Counted from the stretch's first letter, positions 52,080-60,764 are shown. The stretch is 64,000 bases of DNA from Erysipelotrichales bacterium (GCA_910576345.1 CAJTIT010000001.1:62001-126000); one strand, 5' to 3'. The notes: generated from the sequence alone by a model not told the origin. A program made the numbers and translations.

Positions 52080-52775
52080 CTACCACCAATTCTCAACTTC
52101 TTGCCAATGCAGGGAACTTTGAAAATCTGCCATGCACTCAAATATAGGTTTGATTTGATCATCCCTCATATTGTGGCACCTAAACTCCAACATTTGAGAT
52201 TCTTCTTGTGAATTGATATATCTGCCATATTGCATAATACTAAAAGAAGTGTCAACCCAGTAATTTTCCTGTTGTGAAAACACAAAGCAAAACACTTTAT
52301 ATTTGTTTGATTCAGGATTCGGTTCATACCAATTTGAATAGCGTTCCCGGATGCTTTTGATGATATCCCAAAGGGGAAGCGTCTCTAAATCATCGCTTCT
52401 TTCTCTTCCAAGCTGATATTTATGCCACAAGGCATGATCCTTTGCTGATGCATACTGCGTACTGTGACTGTTATCAAAATCATAATGTGTTGTCAATATA
52501 TTGTTATCAGCGATGATGCCAGGTTTGTATTTCCAAAAAACAAATGTTTTACAATATCCAGGAGGATATTTTTTATGAAACATGCAGTATGTTGTCTCTT
52601 CCAATGTATGAAAATCCCAACTGCAACCATGGCATTTCCGCTTTAAATCTTTGATACTCCAATCAATGCCTGTCAATTCTTTCATTCTTTGTACTTGTTC
52701 TTTCGTTGGCGTATCATCATCGATTTCTAATATTAAATCTTTTACTGCTTCCAAATTTTTTGTTTCCACATCCAA
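52080..52775 (-). CDS. Unknown protein, 231 aa
   Basis: Not recognised. A helical N terminus (~1-45) is followed by a Cys/His cluster (KCHGCSW ~48, YCMFHKKYPPGYC ~62-74) that could bind a metal. The rest is rich in Trp, Tyr and Phe: PLWDIIKSIRERYSNWYEPN, KVFCFVFSQQENYWVD, and the end HWQEVENWW. There is no signal peptide or membrane segment. RBS AAGGAGA (minus strand) is good. The composition suggests a folded cytoplasmic protein. It sits between rarA and a lipoprotein gene on the same strand. Confidence 0.7.
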   Translation of the reverse strand: MDVETKNLEAVKDLILEIDDDTPTKEQVQRMKELTGIDWSIKDLKRKCHGCSWDFHTLEETTYCMFHKKYPPGYCKTFVFWKYKPGIIADNNILTTHYDFDNSHSTQYASAKDHALWHKYQLGRERSDDLETLPLWDIIKSIRERYSNWYEPNPESNKYKVFCFVFSQQENYWVDTSFSIMQYGRYINSQEESQMLEFRCHNMRDDQIKPIFECMADFQSSLHWQEVENWW

Positions 52776-52945
52776 TCTCCTTTCATTTATATAATGGCTT
52801 ATTCATTGTATAAGGCATATACGATCAAAGGTAGGATAATTCAACAACATAATTATATTGAAAATTCTTGCATCATACAAGAGAAGACAATATTATTTTG
52901 TATCGTTTTCAATCTGGATGAAATGTTTTTGCTGAGCAACAGGGC

Positions 52946-52972
52946 AAAATAAAAGCAGGGCGAACCTGCTTT
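52946..52972 (-). terminator. Terminator of the DUF4352-like lipoprotein gene
   Basis: On the minus strand AAAGCAGG and CCTGCTTT enclose a TTCGC loop, followed by TATTTT. Confidence 0.8.
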
Positions 52973-52985
52973 CTTAATCTTTTTT

Positions 52986-53474
52986 TTATCGAACATTGAA
53001 TTGAACACTATCACCCATTGCTGGTGTAAATGTCAGTGTCAAAGCTCCTTCTGGATCTGTTTCAAATGCGATCTCTCCGGTTGCTTTTTCTCCCGGTGCA
53101 ACCTTTGTATCCATCGTGCCATTTAGATTAGCGGTAATGGACATACTTTGTTTTCTTCCATCACCATCTTTTACTTCATAGCACAATAATGAACTGGAAG
53201 AATATTCACTATCTTTTGTATTCTCTAAAGTAATATCCAATACAAAGTGAATCTTTCCATCTTTCGCTGGCAATAATCCTTCATCTACCCTAGTGGAATT
53301 GACAGTGATTTTGATGCCGTCTACTTCTGCAGTTTCACCAACCGCATAAACGGATTTTTCCTCCTCTTGTGATGTTTCACCATCGCCCTTTTGTGCCTCT
53401 CCTTCCTTTTCGCTGCATCCTGCCAACCCTAATGCAAGGACACTGCATAAAAACAATGCTAATAACTTTTTCAT
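52986..53474 (-). CDS. DUF4352-like lipoprotein
   Basis: 162 aa. A signal peptide with lipobox LAGC (Cys ~20) is followed by a Glu/Gly-rich linker and a beta-sandwich domain: YAVGETAEVDGIKITVNSTR (~43-62), KIHFVLDITLENTKDSEYSS (~78-97) and APGEKATGEIAFETD (~128). This matches DUF4352/telokin-like folds found on Bacillota surface lipoproteins. It is exported and lipid-anchored; the binding partner is unknown. RBS AAGGAGG. Confidence 0.85.
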   Translation of the reverse strand: MKKLLALFLCSVLALGLAGCSEKEGEAQKGDGETSQEEEKSVYAVGETAEVDGIKITVNSTRVDEGLLPAKDGKIHFVLDITLENTKDSEYSSSSLLCYEVKDGDGRKQSMSITANLNGTMDTKVAPGEKATGEIAFETDPEGALTLTFTPAMGDSVQFNVR

Positions 53475-53694
53475 TTCATATCCTCCTTATATATATAAAT
53501 CACCTGAAAAGGTGTTTATACCCCATATTCATTCAAAACACATAATATCTACAATAGAACTTTTCATATAAAGGATGAAACGGTATTATATAATGAAAGG
53601 TAATATTATTCCTTCCAAATATATTATACACGAGATGCGGGTAAAATCAAATGCTTTTTCTCTAATCTTTAAAACGCAATCGCCTTTATAATCA

Positions 53695-53743
53695 TTGACA
53701 TACATACCAATGGTATGTTAAGATAAACATACCGATAGTATGT
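53695..53743 (+). promoter_or_regulatory. Promoter and twin operators of the TetR gene
   Basis: TTGACA (53695-53700), 18-base spacer, TAAGAT (53719-53724). The palindrome ACATACCAATGGTATGT (53702-53718) fills the spacer, and ACATACCGATAGTATGT (53727-53743) covers the start of the transcript. The centres are 25 bp apart. These are the likely sites of autorepression. Confidence 0.75.
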
Positions 53744-53758
53744 TGGGAGGTGATGTCA

Positions 53759-54409
53759 ATGGCTAGAAACAAACATCCGCAAGAGACGGTTAACTTAATT
53801 ATCAATACTGCATATCGATTGTTCTTACAAAAAGGATATGATCATACAAGTATTCAAGATATCATTCAGCATCTGGGCGGTTTAAGCAAAGGTGCTATTT
53901 ATCATCACTTTAAGTCAAAAGAAGAAATTCTATTTGCGGTCATGGATAAGCTGAGTGAAGGAAGTTATCAAATATTACTGAATGTCAAAAACCGAAAAGA
54001 TCTAAACGGGAAGGAAAAACTAAAACAGATTTTCAAAGATTCTTTAAATTCGCCAATTCAGGAAGAATTGTTTGTTGTTACGCCTAGCATAGGGAAAAAT
54101 CCAATTTTTTTGACTACAATGTTACAAGAAACTGTCAAAGAAGGTGTTCCGGAATGTGTGCTACCGATCATTGAAGAAGGAATCAAGGATGGCAGTATTC
54201 ATACACAATATCCGAATGCATTGGCAGAATTTATTATGATTACTGTAAATATTTGGTTAAATCCGATGATATGTGAATGCACATTACAACAGCTTTACGA
54301 TAAATTCAAAGTTTTCCAGCAAATTCTACTTGGATTTGATTTAGATATCATTGATGAAGAATTTCTATCCAGACTTTTGGAACTGGCATCTATACGACAG
54401 AATATGTAA
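53759..54409 (+). CDS. TetR/AcrR-family repressor
   Basis: 216 aa from the ATG at 53759, six bases after GGGAGGTG; upstream GTG and ATG codons overlap that RBS. The N-terminal HTH is YDHTSIQDIIQHLGGLSKGA (~26-45) followed by YHHFKSKEEIL. The C-terminal ligand domain is less conserved. The next gene is an MFS exporter, and operators flank both, so it probably represses the exporter and itself until a drug or metabolite binds. Confidence 0.92.
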   Translation: MARNKHPQETVNLIINTAYRLFLQKGYDHTSIQDIIQHLGGLSKGAIYHHFKSKEEILFAVMDKLSEGSYQILLNVKNRKDLNGKEKLKQIFKDSLNSPIQEELFVVTPSIGKNPIFLTTMLQETVKEGVPECVLPIIEEGIKDGSIHTQYPNALAEFIMITVNIWLNPMICECTLQQLYDKFKVFQQILLGFDLDIIDEEFLSRLLELASIRQNM

Positions 54410-54414
54410 CAATG

Positions 54415-54442
54415 ATCTGTCTGAAAGGGCAGATTGTTTTTT
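54415..54442 (+). terminator. Terminator between the TetR and MFS genes
   Basis: ATCTGTC (54415-54421) and GGCAGAT (54428-54434) with a T run. It separates the two transcripts. Confidence 0.6.
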
Positions 54443-54452
54443 AACAGTATAC

Positions 54453-54469
54453 ATACCGACAGTCGGTAT
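54453..54469 (+). promoter_or_regulatory. Third TetR-type operator, before the MFS gene
   Basis: A perfect 17-bp palindrome ATACCGACAGTCGGTAT that shares ACATACCGA with the operators at 53.7 kb. It overlaps the presumed promoter of the MFS gene (TATTAT at 54467). Confidence 0.65.
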
Positions 54470-54487
54470 TATAAAGGAGAGAATGAT

Positions 54488-55744
54488 ATGAGAAAAACGT
54501 TGATGACAAAGGATTTTACCTTCGTAGTGATTGGTCAGATAATTTCTCTTTTTGGAAATGCGACCATTCGATTTGCTTTACCTTTGTATTTATTAAACCA
54601 GACCGGATCTTCGGCAATTTTTGGTTCTGTTACAGCGGTTGCGTTTTTACCATCGATTTTATTTTCGCCAATTGGAGGAATCATGGCGGATCGTATCAAT
54701 AAAAGAAATATTATGGTGGTATTGGATTTTATGACCGCAGCCCTTATATTTTTGTTTATGCTTTTCTATAAAAACATGAGTCTTGTTTTGGTGATTGCAC
54801 TCACTATGATGGTGCTTTATGGTATTGCGGGTGCTTATCAGCCTTCGGTTCAAGCAAGTGTTCCGGTTTTGGTAGCGCAAAAGCAGATTTTGAAAGCAAA
54901 TGCCATAATCAATGCGATTGGTTCTTTGGCAAATTTACTGGGGCCGGTTATAGGCGGTGTTTTATATAGTGCATATGGATTAGAATCGGTATTGTGGGTT
55001 TGTATGTTTTGTTTTCTTTTTTCTGCCATTATGGAAATATTTATTCATATACCTTATGAAAAGCAAAATGCTAGTGAGTCCATAGGTAAAATGGTGTTTA
55101 ACGATATGAAGATCAGCTTTCGCTATATTTGGAAAGAAAATCCAATCATTGGCAAGCTTTTAAACAGTGCATGTTTCATCAATTTGTTTCTTTCTTCTAT
55201 GATTACTGTCGCATTGCCTTATCTGATCACAGAAGTTCTGAGTTTTGAATCCAATGAAGCCAATGAATTATATGGTTATGCGCAGGGGATTCTTGGAATC
55301 GGCGGTTTGATGGGTGGTGTTTTGGCAGGTATACTGGCATCGCGGTTAAATATAAAGAAGTCTGGTGTCTTGTTGGTTTATGGATTATTGGCTTTGTTGC
55401 CGATGGGAATTGCACTTTTATGCTCTTTAGAGGATATTCAAATATATTTCGTTATTGTATTCAGTTGCTTTGTGTCGATGATGTTATTTTCACTTTTTTC
55501 CATACAAATGCTTGCATTTATGCAGGAAAAAACACCACAAACCCTCATTGGAAAAGTCATGTCAGTGGTATTGATGGTATCGATGTGCGCACAACCGCTT
55601 GGCAATGCTTTTTATGGTTTTTGTTTTGCATATACGGTTGGATATGAATATCTTGTGATTTTTTTTGCGTCTTTTGTATCTTTGTTTCTTGTTTTTTATA
55701 TAAAGAATGCGGCGAAACAACTGGATTCAAACCATTCATCATGA
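54488..55744 (+). CDS. MFS efflux transporter (MefA/DHA3-like)
   Basis: 418 aa from the ATG at 54488 with AAAGGAGAGAATGAT upstream. It has about 12 membrane segments; FVVIGQIISLFGNATIRFAL at the start and GGIMADRINKRNIMVVLD (motif A, ~61-78) are typical of macrolide-type drug exporters. The TetR repressor upstream and shared operators suggest inducible export of a toxic compound. The substrate cannot be read from the sequence. Confidence 0.88.
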   Translation: MRKTLMTKDFTFVVIGQIISLFGNATIRFALPLYLLNQTGSSAIFGSVTAVAFLPSILFSPIGGIMADRINKRNIMVVLDFMTAALIFLFMLFYKNMSLVLVIALTMMVLYGIAGAYQPSVQASVPVLVAQKQILKANAIINAIGSLANLLGPVIGGVLYSAYGLESVLWVCMFCFLFSAIMEIFIHIPYEKQNASESIGKMVFNDMKISFRYIWKENPIIGKLLNSACFINLFLSSMITVALPYLITEVLSFESNEANELYGYAQGILGIGGLMGGVLAGILASRLNIKKSGVLLVYGLLALLPMGIALLCSLEDIQIYFVIVFSCFVSMMLFSLFSIQMLAFMQEKTPQTLIGKVMSVVLMVSMCAQPLGNAFYGFCFAYTVGYEYLVIFFASFVSLFLVFYIKNAAKQLDSNHSS

Positions 55745-55789
55745 TACTATTTTCCTATATACAGCGTTTTCGTTTGTATCAAACAACTA

Positions 55790-55818
55790 TTTACAAATAG
55801 AATGAAAAGGTTTATGAT
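55790..55818 (+). promoter_or_regulatory. Promoter of the ribU riboswitch transcript
   Basis: TTTACA (55790-55795), 17-base spacer, TATGAT (55813-55818), about 50 bases before the FMN aptamer. Confidence 0.55.
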
Positions 55819-55870
55819 AGTTACGCAGACGATGTTGTGACATTGTCTTCTATTGAAAATTGAATAGAAC

Positions 55871-55985
55871 GTCTTTGTGGCAGGGTGCAAGTCCCTACCG
55901 ATGGTGATAGTCCATGACCTGTGGTGTTACACAGCTGAACCGGTGAAATTCCGGTACCGACGGTATAGTCCGGATGAGAAAAGAC
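55871..55985 (+). promoter_or_regulatory. FMN riboswitch (RFN element)
   Basis: The aptamer has the conserved blocks GGCAGGGTGCAA, GGTGATAGTCCATGACC, GCTGAACCGGTGAAATTCCG and ACCGACGGTATAGTCCGGAT in order. GTCTT (55871-55875) and AAGAC (55981-55985) close the P1 stem. When FMN is high, the downstream hairpin (56001-56035) should stop transcription of ribU. Confidence 0.96.
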
Positions 55986-56000
55986 ATTATCTGTAATTTG

Positions 56001-56035
56001 CCCAAAGTGTTTTTTGAATGCTTTGGGTCTTTTTT
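56001..56035 (+). terminator. Expression platform of the FMN riboswitch
   Basis: CCCAAAG (56001-56007) and CTTTGGG (56021-56027), then a T run. Placed between the aptamer and the ribU RBS, it is the conditional terminator. Confidence 0.85.
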
Positions 56036-56051
56036 GAAAGGAGACATGCTT

Positions 56052-56654
56052 ATGAAAAGGCGAAATGTCAAAGAAATTGCGCTGATTGGCGTATTGGGAG
56101 GTCTAGCTGGTGTACTGATGCTGTTTCGCACACCATTACCGTTTATGCCCCCATTCATGGATTTTGATTTGTCCTCATTACCCGAGATGATTGGCGGATT
56201 TGCGCTCGGTCCCATTCCGGCTGTTTTCATCATATTGGTGAAAATCCTTGTGAAATTGGTTTTGGTGGGTACCAATTCGATGTTTACAGGTGAATTAAGC
56301 AATATCATTTTATCCATGTCGTATGTGCTTCCGTCGGTTTTTATCTATCATAGAAATAAAAATAAGAAAATGGCGCAGATTGGCATGCTGAGTGGAACTA
56401 TCATCGTATCACTGGCAGCAGTGCTTACCAATCTTTTGATTATCATTCCTTTTTACGTCAGCTTATATGGCATGACGATGGATCAAATCATCGCCATGTG
56501 CAGCAGCGTAAATCCTTATGTGACCAATACATTTATGATGGCACTATTGGGTATCATTCCCTTCAATGCCATAAAATTTGGCACCGTTTCGATTGTGACA
56601 TTGCTTCTTTATAAGAAAATCAGTCCGCTGTTGAAACAATATGTAAACGCATAA
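56052..56654 (+). CDS. ribU: Riboflavin ECF transporter S component RibU
   Basis: 200 aa from the ATG at 56052, six bases after GAAAGGAGAC; a start at 55974 would lie inside the riboswitch. Five or six membrane segments begin with IALIGVLGGLAGVLMLF. The FMDFDLSSLPEMIGGFALGP loop (~36-55) is the usual RibU signature. It binds riboflavin outside the membrane and works with the shared EcfAA'T motor encoded elsewhere. The FMN riboswitch makes the assignment firm. Confidence 0.96.
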   Translation: MKRRNVKEIALIGVLGGLAGVLMLFRTPLPFMPPFMDFDLSSLPEMIGGFALGPIPAVFIILVKILVKLVLVGTNSMFTGELSNIILSMSYVLPSVFIYHRNKNKKMAQIGMLSGTIIVSLAAVLTNLLIIIPFYVSLYGMTMDQIIAMCSSVNPYVTNTFMMALLGIIPFNAIKFGTVSIVTLLLYKKISPLLKQYVNA

Positions 56655-56667
56655 GGAGGAACCACAA

Positions 56668-57126
56668 ATGGACTTTCAAACATCAGTGGAACGTATGTTT
56701 CATCAACTAGGCGACTACAAAATCATGGCGTTGGCATCATCTGTACATGATCATGTGACGGTACGAAATGTCAGTTGTGTATTCTATAATGATCGAATTT
56801 ACTTCAAAACGGATAAGCATTTCAGAAAAACACAACAGCTCTTAAAAAATCCAAACGTAGCGATGTGCTGGAATGGCGTTCAAATAGAAGGGATTGCCAC
56901 AAATAAAGGGTTGGTCATTGATGAGGATGGAAGAATTTTTGAGGCGAAATACAAACAGTATTTATGGGGAAGTTATAATGCGTATTCTCATATTGATACA
57001 GAGATACTTATTGAGGTTGCGCCAGTGTTTGCGGAAATTTGGGATCAAGACCAAGACGGCAAAGGATTTCAAACCTTTCTTGATTTTAAAAACAAAACGG
57101 TGGAAGTCATATATTACGATGAATAA
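56668..57126 (+). CDS. Pyridoxamine 5'-phosphate oxidase-like flavin protein
   Basis: 152 aa, split-barrel fold: KIMALASSVHDHVTVRNVSC (~18-37), YFKTDKHFRKTQQLLKNPNV (~51-70), ALCW-like AMCWNG and the VAPVFAEIWD end. Such proteins bind FMN or F420. It starts 13 bases after ribU, so it lies under the same FMN riboswitch, which supports a flavin-linked role. The substrate is unknown. Confidence 0.88.
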   Translation: MDFQTSVERMFHQLGDYKIMALASSVHDHVTVRNVSCVFYNDRIYFKTDKHFRKTQQLLKNPNVAMCWNGVQIEGIATNKGLVIDEDGRIFEAKYKQYLWGSYNAYSHIDTEILIEVAPVFAEIWDQDQDGKGFQTFLDFKNKTVEVIYYDE

Positions 57127-57136
57127 ATAATCAAAC

Positions 57137-57174
57137 AATCACATCTTTGTGCAGATTTGTACGATGTGATTTTT
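57137..57174 (+). terminator. Terminator of the ribU operon
   Basis: AATCACATC (57137-57145) and GATGTGATT (57163-57171) followed by TTT. Confidence 0.75.
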
Positions 57175-57284
57175 AATTCCTGTGTCAATTTTAAAAAGGC
57201 ATAATTTCGTCTGATATGCATATAGTAGGATTGTTTTTATCAAACGAACCGGAAAGGAAAGTTGTAATTTTAAAGAGGATGACT

Positions 57285-57312
57285 GTAAAAAAAACGTTTT
57301 TTACTGTATAAT
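57285..57312 (+). promoter_or_regulatory. Promoter of the PHP phosphatase gene with an inverted repeat
   Basis: TATAAT (57307-57312) is preceded by GTAAAAAA (57285-57292) and TTTTTTAC (57297-57304), a perfect inverted repeat around AACG that lies in the presumed spacer. The -35 (TGTAAA, 57284) is weak. Confidence 0.5.
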
Positions 57313-57342
57313 ATAAACATTGACGTAAGCGGGTGAAGTGAA

Positions 57343-58122
57343 ATGGAGCAGATAGGAAATTATCATACGCATACATATCGCTGTGGACATGCATATGGTG
57401 ACGATGAACAATATATCAAAGCTGCGATCATGGCGGGATTCAAAGAATTGGGATTTAGTGAGCATATCGGCTATCCTTGTATCGATAAACCGCAAGAGCG
57501 CATGTTATATAAGGATCAAAATGAATATTTGGAAACGATGCATAAACTACAACAGAAGTATGCGGATCAAATTAAATTATTCATCGGTTTTGAAATTGAA
57601 TATTTTGATGATCAATTTGACTATTTGAAAACCATGCGTTCTCATTGTGACTATATGATCGTGGGTCAGCATTGCCGATATGTGGAAGGCTGCGGTTATG
57701 ATCAACTCAGTGATGATGAAGCGGTAATCGCATATAAAAATCAGCTGATTGCCTGTATGAAAAGCGGTCTTGTTTCCATGGTTACCCATCCTGATTATTT
57801 TATGTTGGGAAGACGCGATTTTTCTGAAACTTGCGAACAAGCTGCTCATGAGATTTGTGCGTGCGCAGTCGCATGCGATATTCCATTAGAAATTAATCTC
57901 AATGGACTTCGATATGGAAAGCTGCGATACATAGATCGTCAACAATATGCATATCCTTTTCGCTCATTCTGGGAAATTGCTGCCAATTATCCAATCAAGG
58001 CGATTTATGGATTTGACGCCCATCAGCCAACTACGTTATTGGAACATGGACGTATAGAGGAAGTGCAAGAAATATTAAAAGACTTGCAAATTTGTCTTAT
58101 CAATCAGCTGGTATTAAAATAG
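57343..58122 (+). CDS. PHP-domain phosphatase, HisK/YtvP-like
   Basis: 259 aa. Metal motifs are YHTHTYRCGHA (~7-17), FSEHIGYP (~38-45), FEIEYF (~86), MIVGQHC (~103), VTHPDYF (~147) and a late YGFDAHQP (~226), all typical of histidinol-phosphate phosphatase-like PHP proteins. No other histidine-biosynthesis gene is nearby, so the substrate may be another phosphate ester. RBS GGGTGAAGTG. The next gene is nine bases downstream. Confidence 0.87.
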   Translation: MEQIGNYHTHTYRCGHAYGDDEQYIKAAIMAGFKELGFSEHIGYPCIDKPQERMLYKDQNEYLETMHKLQQKYADQIKLFIGFEIEYFDDQFDYLKTMRSHCDYMIVGQHCRYVEGCGYDQLSDDEAVIAYKNQLIACMKSGLVSMVTHPDYFMLGRRDFSETCEQAAHEICACAVACDIPLEINLNGLRYGKLRYIDRQQYAYPFRSFWEIAANYPIKAIYGFDAHQPTTLLEHGRIEEVQEILKDLQICLINQLVLK

Positions 58123-58131
58123 GAGGAACCT

Positions 58132-59082
58132 ATGGATCAGAATTTAATGAAAAAATACAATGAAACATATGGATGCAGATACACAAGAAAATCAAAAAAA
58201 CGTTTTCGTAATGAATTGATCAAAGATTTTCAGGGGCTGGGATATTCCCATACGATCGTTAGTGGCAAACATTGGCTTTCCAAAGCGGACAATCTTGTAT
58301 TTGGCAATATCAAGCATGCGAAGAATGTGGTCGCTGTTACATACGAAACGCCACAGAAAATGTTTTGGTGGAATAGCTATTACTATCCGCTCGATGGTTT
58401 GGCAACTGCCAACAAGACGCTGCTTCCGACGTTTGGATTGCTTGGCTTTTTATATTTTTTAATGTTGGGCTGTACGTATCTTGCGGAGGGTTTGTTGGAT
58501 AAAGAAATGGGATTATGGGTCTCATCGGTCATTATGATCGTAATGATTGTTTTGATGTTTTATGTATTGTTGATCGGCGTTGGAAACAAACATAATGCGA
58601 ATCGCTTTTCTGCCAGCATTGCGGCGGCTTTGGAAATTGCCGGAAAATTAGACAAGGATGAAAGAAGAAACACAGTATTTGTGTTTTTGGATGCGGCTAG
58701 CCATCGCCATTTGGGTGCGCGCATTGCGGCTGAGGATTTTTTGAAACAGGTGCGTAATCCCAATGTCATTGTTTTGTCTACGATTGCCAAAGGAGAAAGT
58801 ATGCAGATTGGCTATAATGCGCATAACAAGAAACTAGCGCAGGATATCAATCGCTGTCTGCCCGCTGATCAACGATTAAAGTTGGTGCCGCTTGGCAATG
58901 AAATGCGTACTTCCTCTTCCATGGAACATTTTTCCAAAGCAGTGGTGATCGCAGCCGGTGATTTGGATAAAAGAAAGCGTCTGTGTGTGAAAGATACGGC
59001 GACAGGACGTGATAAACAGATTCAGGAAGAACGAATTGATCAAGTCGTTCAAATGGTCAGCGCCTATCTTGGAAACAAATAA
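58132..59082 (+). CDS. Membrane protein with degenerate M28-peptidase-like domain
   Basis: 316 aa. The N-terminal part (~1-80) ends in VVAVTYETPQKM, matching the M28 GAHYDTP strand but with the metal His and Asp replaced by Thr and Glu. Two membrane segments follow (~103-150). The cytoplasmic C-terminal part has NTVFVFLDAASHRHLGARIA (~180-199), the counterpart of the NDxEExGLLGS motif, without the catalytic Glu pair. It therefore looks like a non-peptidase descendant, perhaps a binding or scaffold protein. It lies between the PHP gene and cardiolipin synthase, with AGGAGGAACC as RBS. Confidence 0.75.
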   Translation: MDQNLMKKYNETYGCRYTRKSKKRFRNELIKDFQGLGYSHTIVSGKHWLSKADNLVFGNIKHAKNVVAVTYETPQKMFWWNSYYYPLDGLATANKTLLPTFGLLGFLYFLMLGCTYLAEGLLDKEMGLWVSSVIMIVMIVLMFYVLLIGVGNKHNANRFSASIAAALEIAGKLDKDERRNTVFVFLDAASHRHLGARIAAEDFLKQVRNPNVIVLSTIAKGESMQIGYNAHNKKLAQDINRCLPADQRLKLVPLGNEMRTSSSMEHFSKAVVIAAGDLDKRKRLCVKDTATGRDKQIQEERIDQVVQMVSAYLGNK

Positions 59083-59095
59083 GAAGGTGTGATGC

Positions 59096-60637
59096 ATGGG
59101 TTTGAAGAAAATCATTCAATTTTTATTTAGTAAAGTTTGTATAGTCGCAGCATTGATATTGTTGCAGCTTGCTTTTTTGTTAAGCATTGTTTTTACTTTG
59201 AGTGAATATTTTGTGCAAATATATTTTATACTCATTTTGTTGTCGTTAATTATGAGCGTCTATATTATCAATAAAAATGAGAATCCATCTTATAAATTAG
59301 CATGGGTCACCTTAATTATGGCCATGCCCTTGTTTGGCGGTTTGATTTATGCATTGTTTGGCGGTCAGAAAGTTCCAAAAGAACTTCGCAAACGTGACCA
59401 CGAATCCAGCGAAAATCTACATGGTATTATTACGCAAGATCCAAAATTGATGGAAACATTGGAAATCATGGATCCGGTTGCGCATAAGCAAGCAAATTAT
59501 TTATGGAAACATGCGGATTTTCCACTCTATCAACATACACAGACAACATTTTTTCCACTTGGAGAAAGTAAATTTGAAGCAATGATTGCGGAATTGAAAA
59601 AAGCAGAAAAGTTTATTTTTTTAGAGTATTTCATCATTGAAGAAGGAAAGATGTGGAATACGATTTTGGATATCTTGTGTGAGAAGGCAAGACAAGGAGT
59701 GGAAGTACGATTGTTGTATGACGATGCCGGTTGTATTGGAAAGCTGCCCAATCATTATGATGAAAAGATGCGCCGTCTTCAAATCGCATGCAAAGTATTC
59801 AATCCAATACGTCCACGTTTGGCGATGCAGATGAACAATCGCGATCATCGCAAGATTTTGGTGATTGACGGTGTGGTCGGTATGACCGGCGGTATCAATT
59901 TGGCTGATGAATATATCAATGCGGTGGAAAGATTTGGGCATTGGAAAGACTGTGCCGTGATGTTAAAGGGGGAGGCTGTATGGAGTCTTACCTTAATGTT
60001 TTTGCAGTTTTGGAATTACGATGAAGTTGAAAAGGATGATTTTTTCTTGTATAAGGCGGATCCCGAGTTGTTTCAGAATCTTCAAAATGACGGATTTGTG
60101 CAGCCGTATTCCGATAGTCCCACCGATAATGAAAATGTCGGTGAGAATACGCATATCAATATGATCAATGCGGCAAACCGTTATGTGTTTGCTTCCACAC
60201 CTTATTTGGTCATTGATTCAGAGACGAAGACAGCGTTGACATTGGCTGCGAAAAACGGTGTGGATGTGCGATTATTGGTTCCCCATATTCCAGATAAGAA
60301 ATATGTATTTGCGCTGACGCGCGGTAATTATCATGATCTTATTGAGGCTGGTGTGAAAATCTATGAGTATACACCTGGATTCGTTCACGCCAAAACCATG
60401 GTCACCGATGATAAAATGGCTGTGGTTGGCACAATCAATATGGATTATCGTTCCTATTATCTCCATTATGAATGTGGCGTATGGTTTTATCAAAGTCGTG
60501 TAGTAGAATCATTAAAAGAAGATTACATGGAGTGTTTAAAACAAAGCCATCTGGTCACATTGGAAGAATGTGACAACGTCAAACTGCCGGTAAAAATGGT
60601 TCGAGCGATTTTGAATTTGTTTGCGCCCATGTTATAG
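59096..60637 (+). CDS. cls: Cardiolipin synthase
   Basis: 513 aa. Two N-terminal membrane helices are followed by a PLD pair: HRKILVIDG (~254-262, HKD 1) and HAKTMVTDD (~432-440, HKD 2), each with the GxxN downstream (GMTGGINL and VVGTINMD). It joins two phosphatidylglycerols into cardiolipin. It starts 13 bases after the M28-like gene, so the three genes from 57343 are likely one operon. Terminator follows. Confidence 0.93.
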   Translation: MGLKKIIQFLFSKVCIVAALILLQLAFLLSIVFTLSEYFVQIYFILILLSLIMSVYIINKNENPSYKLAWVTLIMAMPLFGGLIYALFGGQKVPKELRKRDHESSENLHGIITQDPKLMETLEIMDPVAHKQANYLWKHADFPLYQHTQTTFFPLGESKFEAMIAELKKAEKFIFLEYFIIEEGKMWNTILDILCEKARQGVEVRLLYDDAGCIGKLPNHYDEKMRRLQIACKVFNPIRPRLAMQMNNRDHRKILVIDGVVGMTGGINLADEYINAVERFGHWKDCAVMLKGEAVWSLTLMFLQFWNYDEVEKDDFFLYKADPELFQNLQNDGFVQPYSDSPTDNENVGENTHINMINAANRYVFASTPYLVIDSETKTALTLAAKNGVDVRLLVPHIPDKKYVFALTRGNYHDLIEAGVKIYEYTPGFVHAKTMVTDDKMAVVGTINMDYRSYYLHYECGVWFYQSRVVESLKEDYMECLKQSHLVTLEECDNVKLPVKMVRAILNLFAPML

Positions 60638-60648
60638 TACATAAAGAG

Positions 60649-60681
60649 AAAAGTAGCGACATTTTACAATCGCTGCTTTTT
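60649..60681 (+). terminator. Terminator of cls
   Basis: AAAAGTAGCGA (60649-60659) and TCGCTGCTTTT (60670-60680) with one T-G pair, then T. Confidence 0.8.
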
Positions 60682-60764
60682 AACTGTAATTTTTGATGAA
60701 TTGCCATCATGTTTTGCATCGAAACTTCATAAACTAAACTAACGAATGTTTTGGAGGATGCCAT

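Noticed and set aside
60638-60764. CIRCE heat-shock operator before the GroEL-like gene
   Set aside because: No TTAGCACTC-n9-GAGTGCTAA element is present; only the cls terminator is found.
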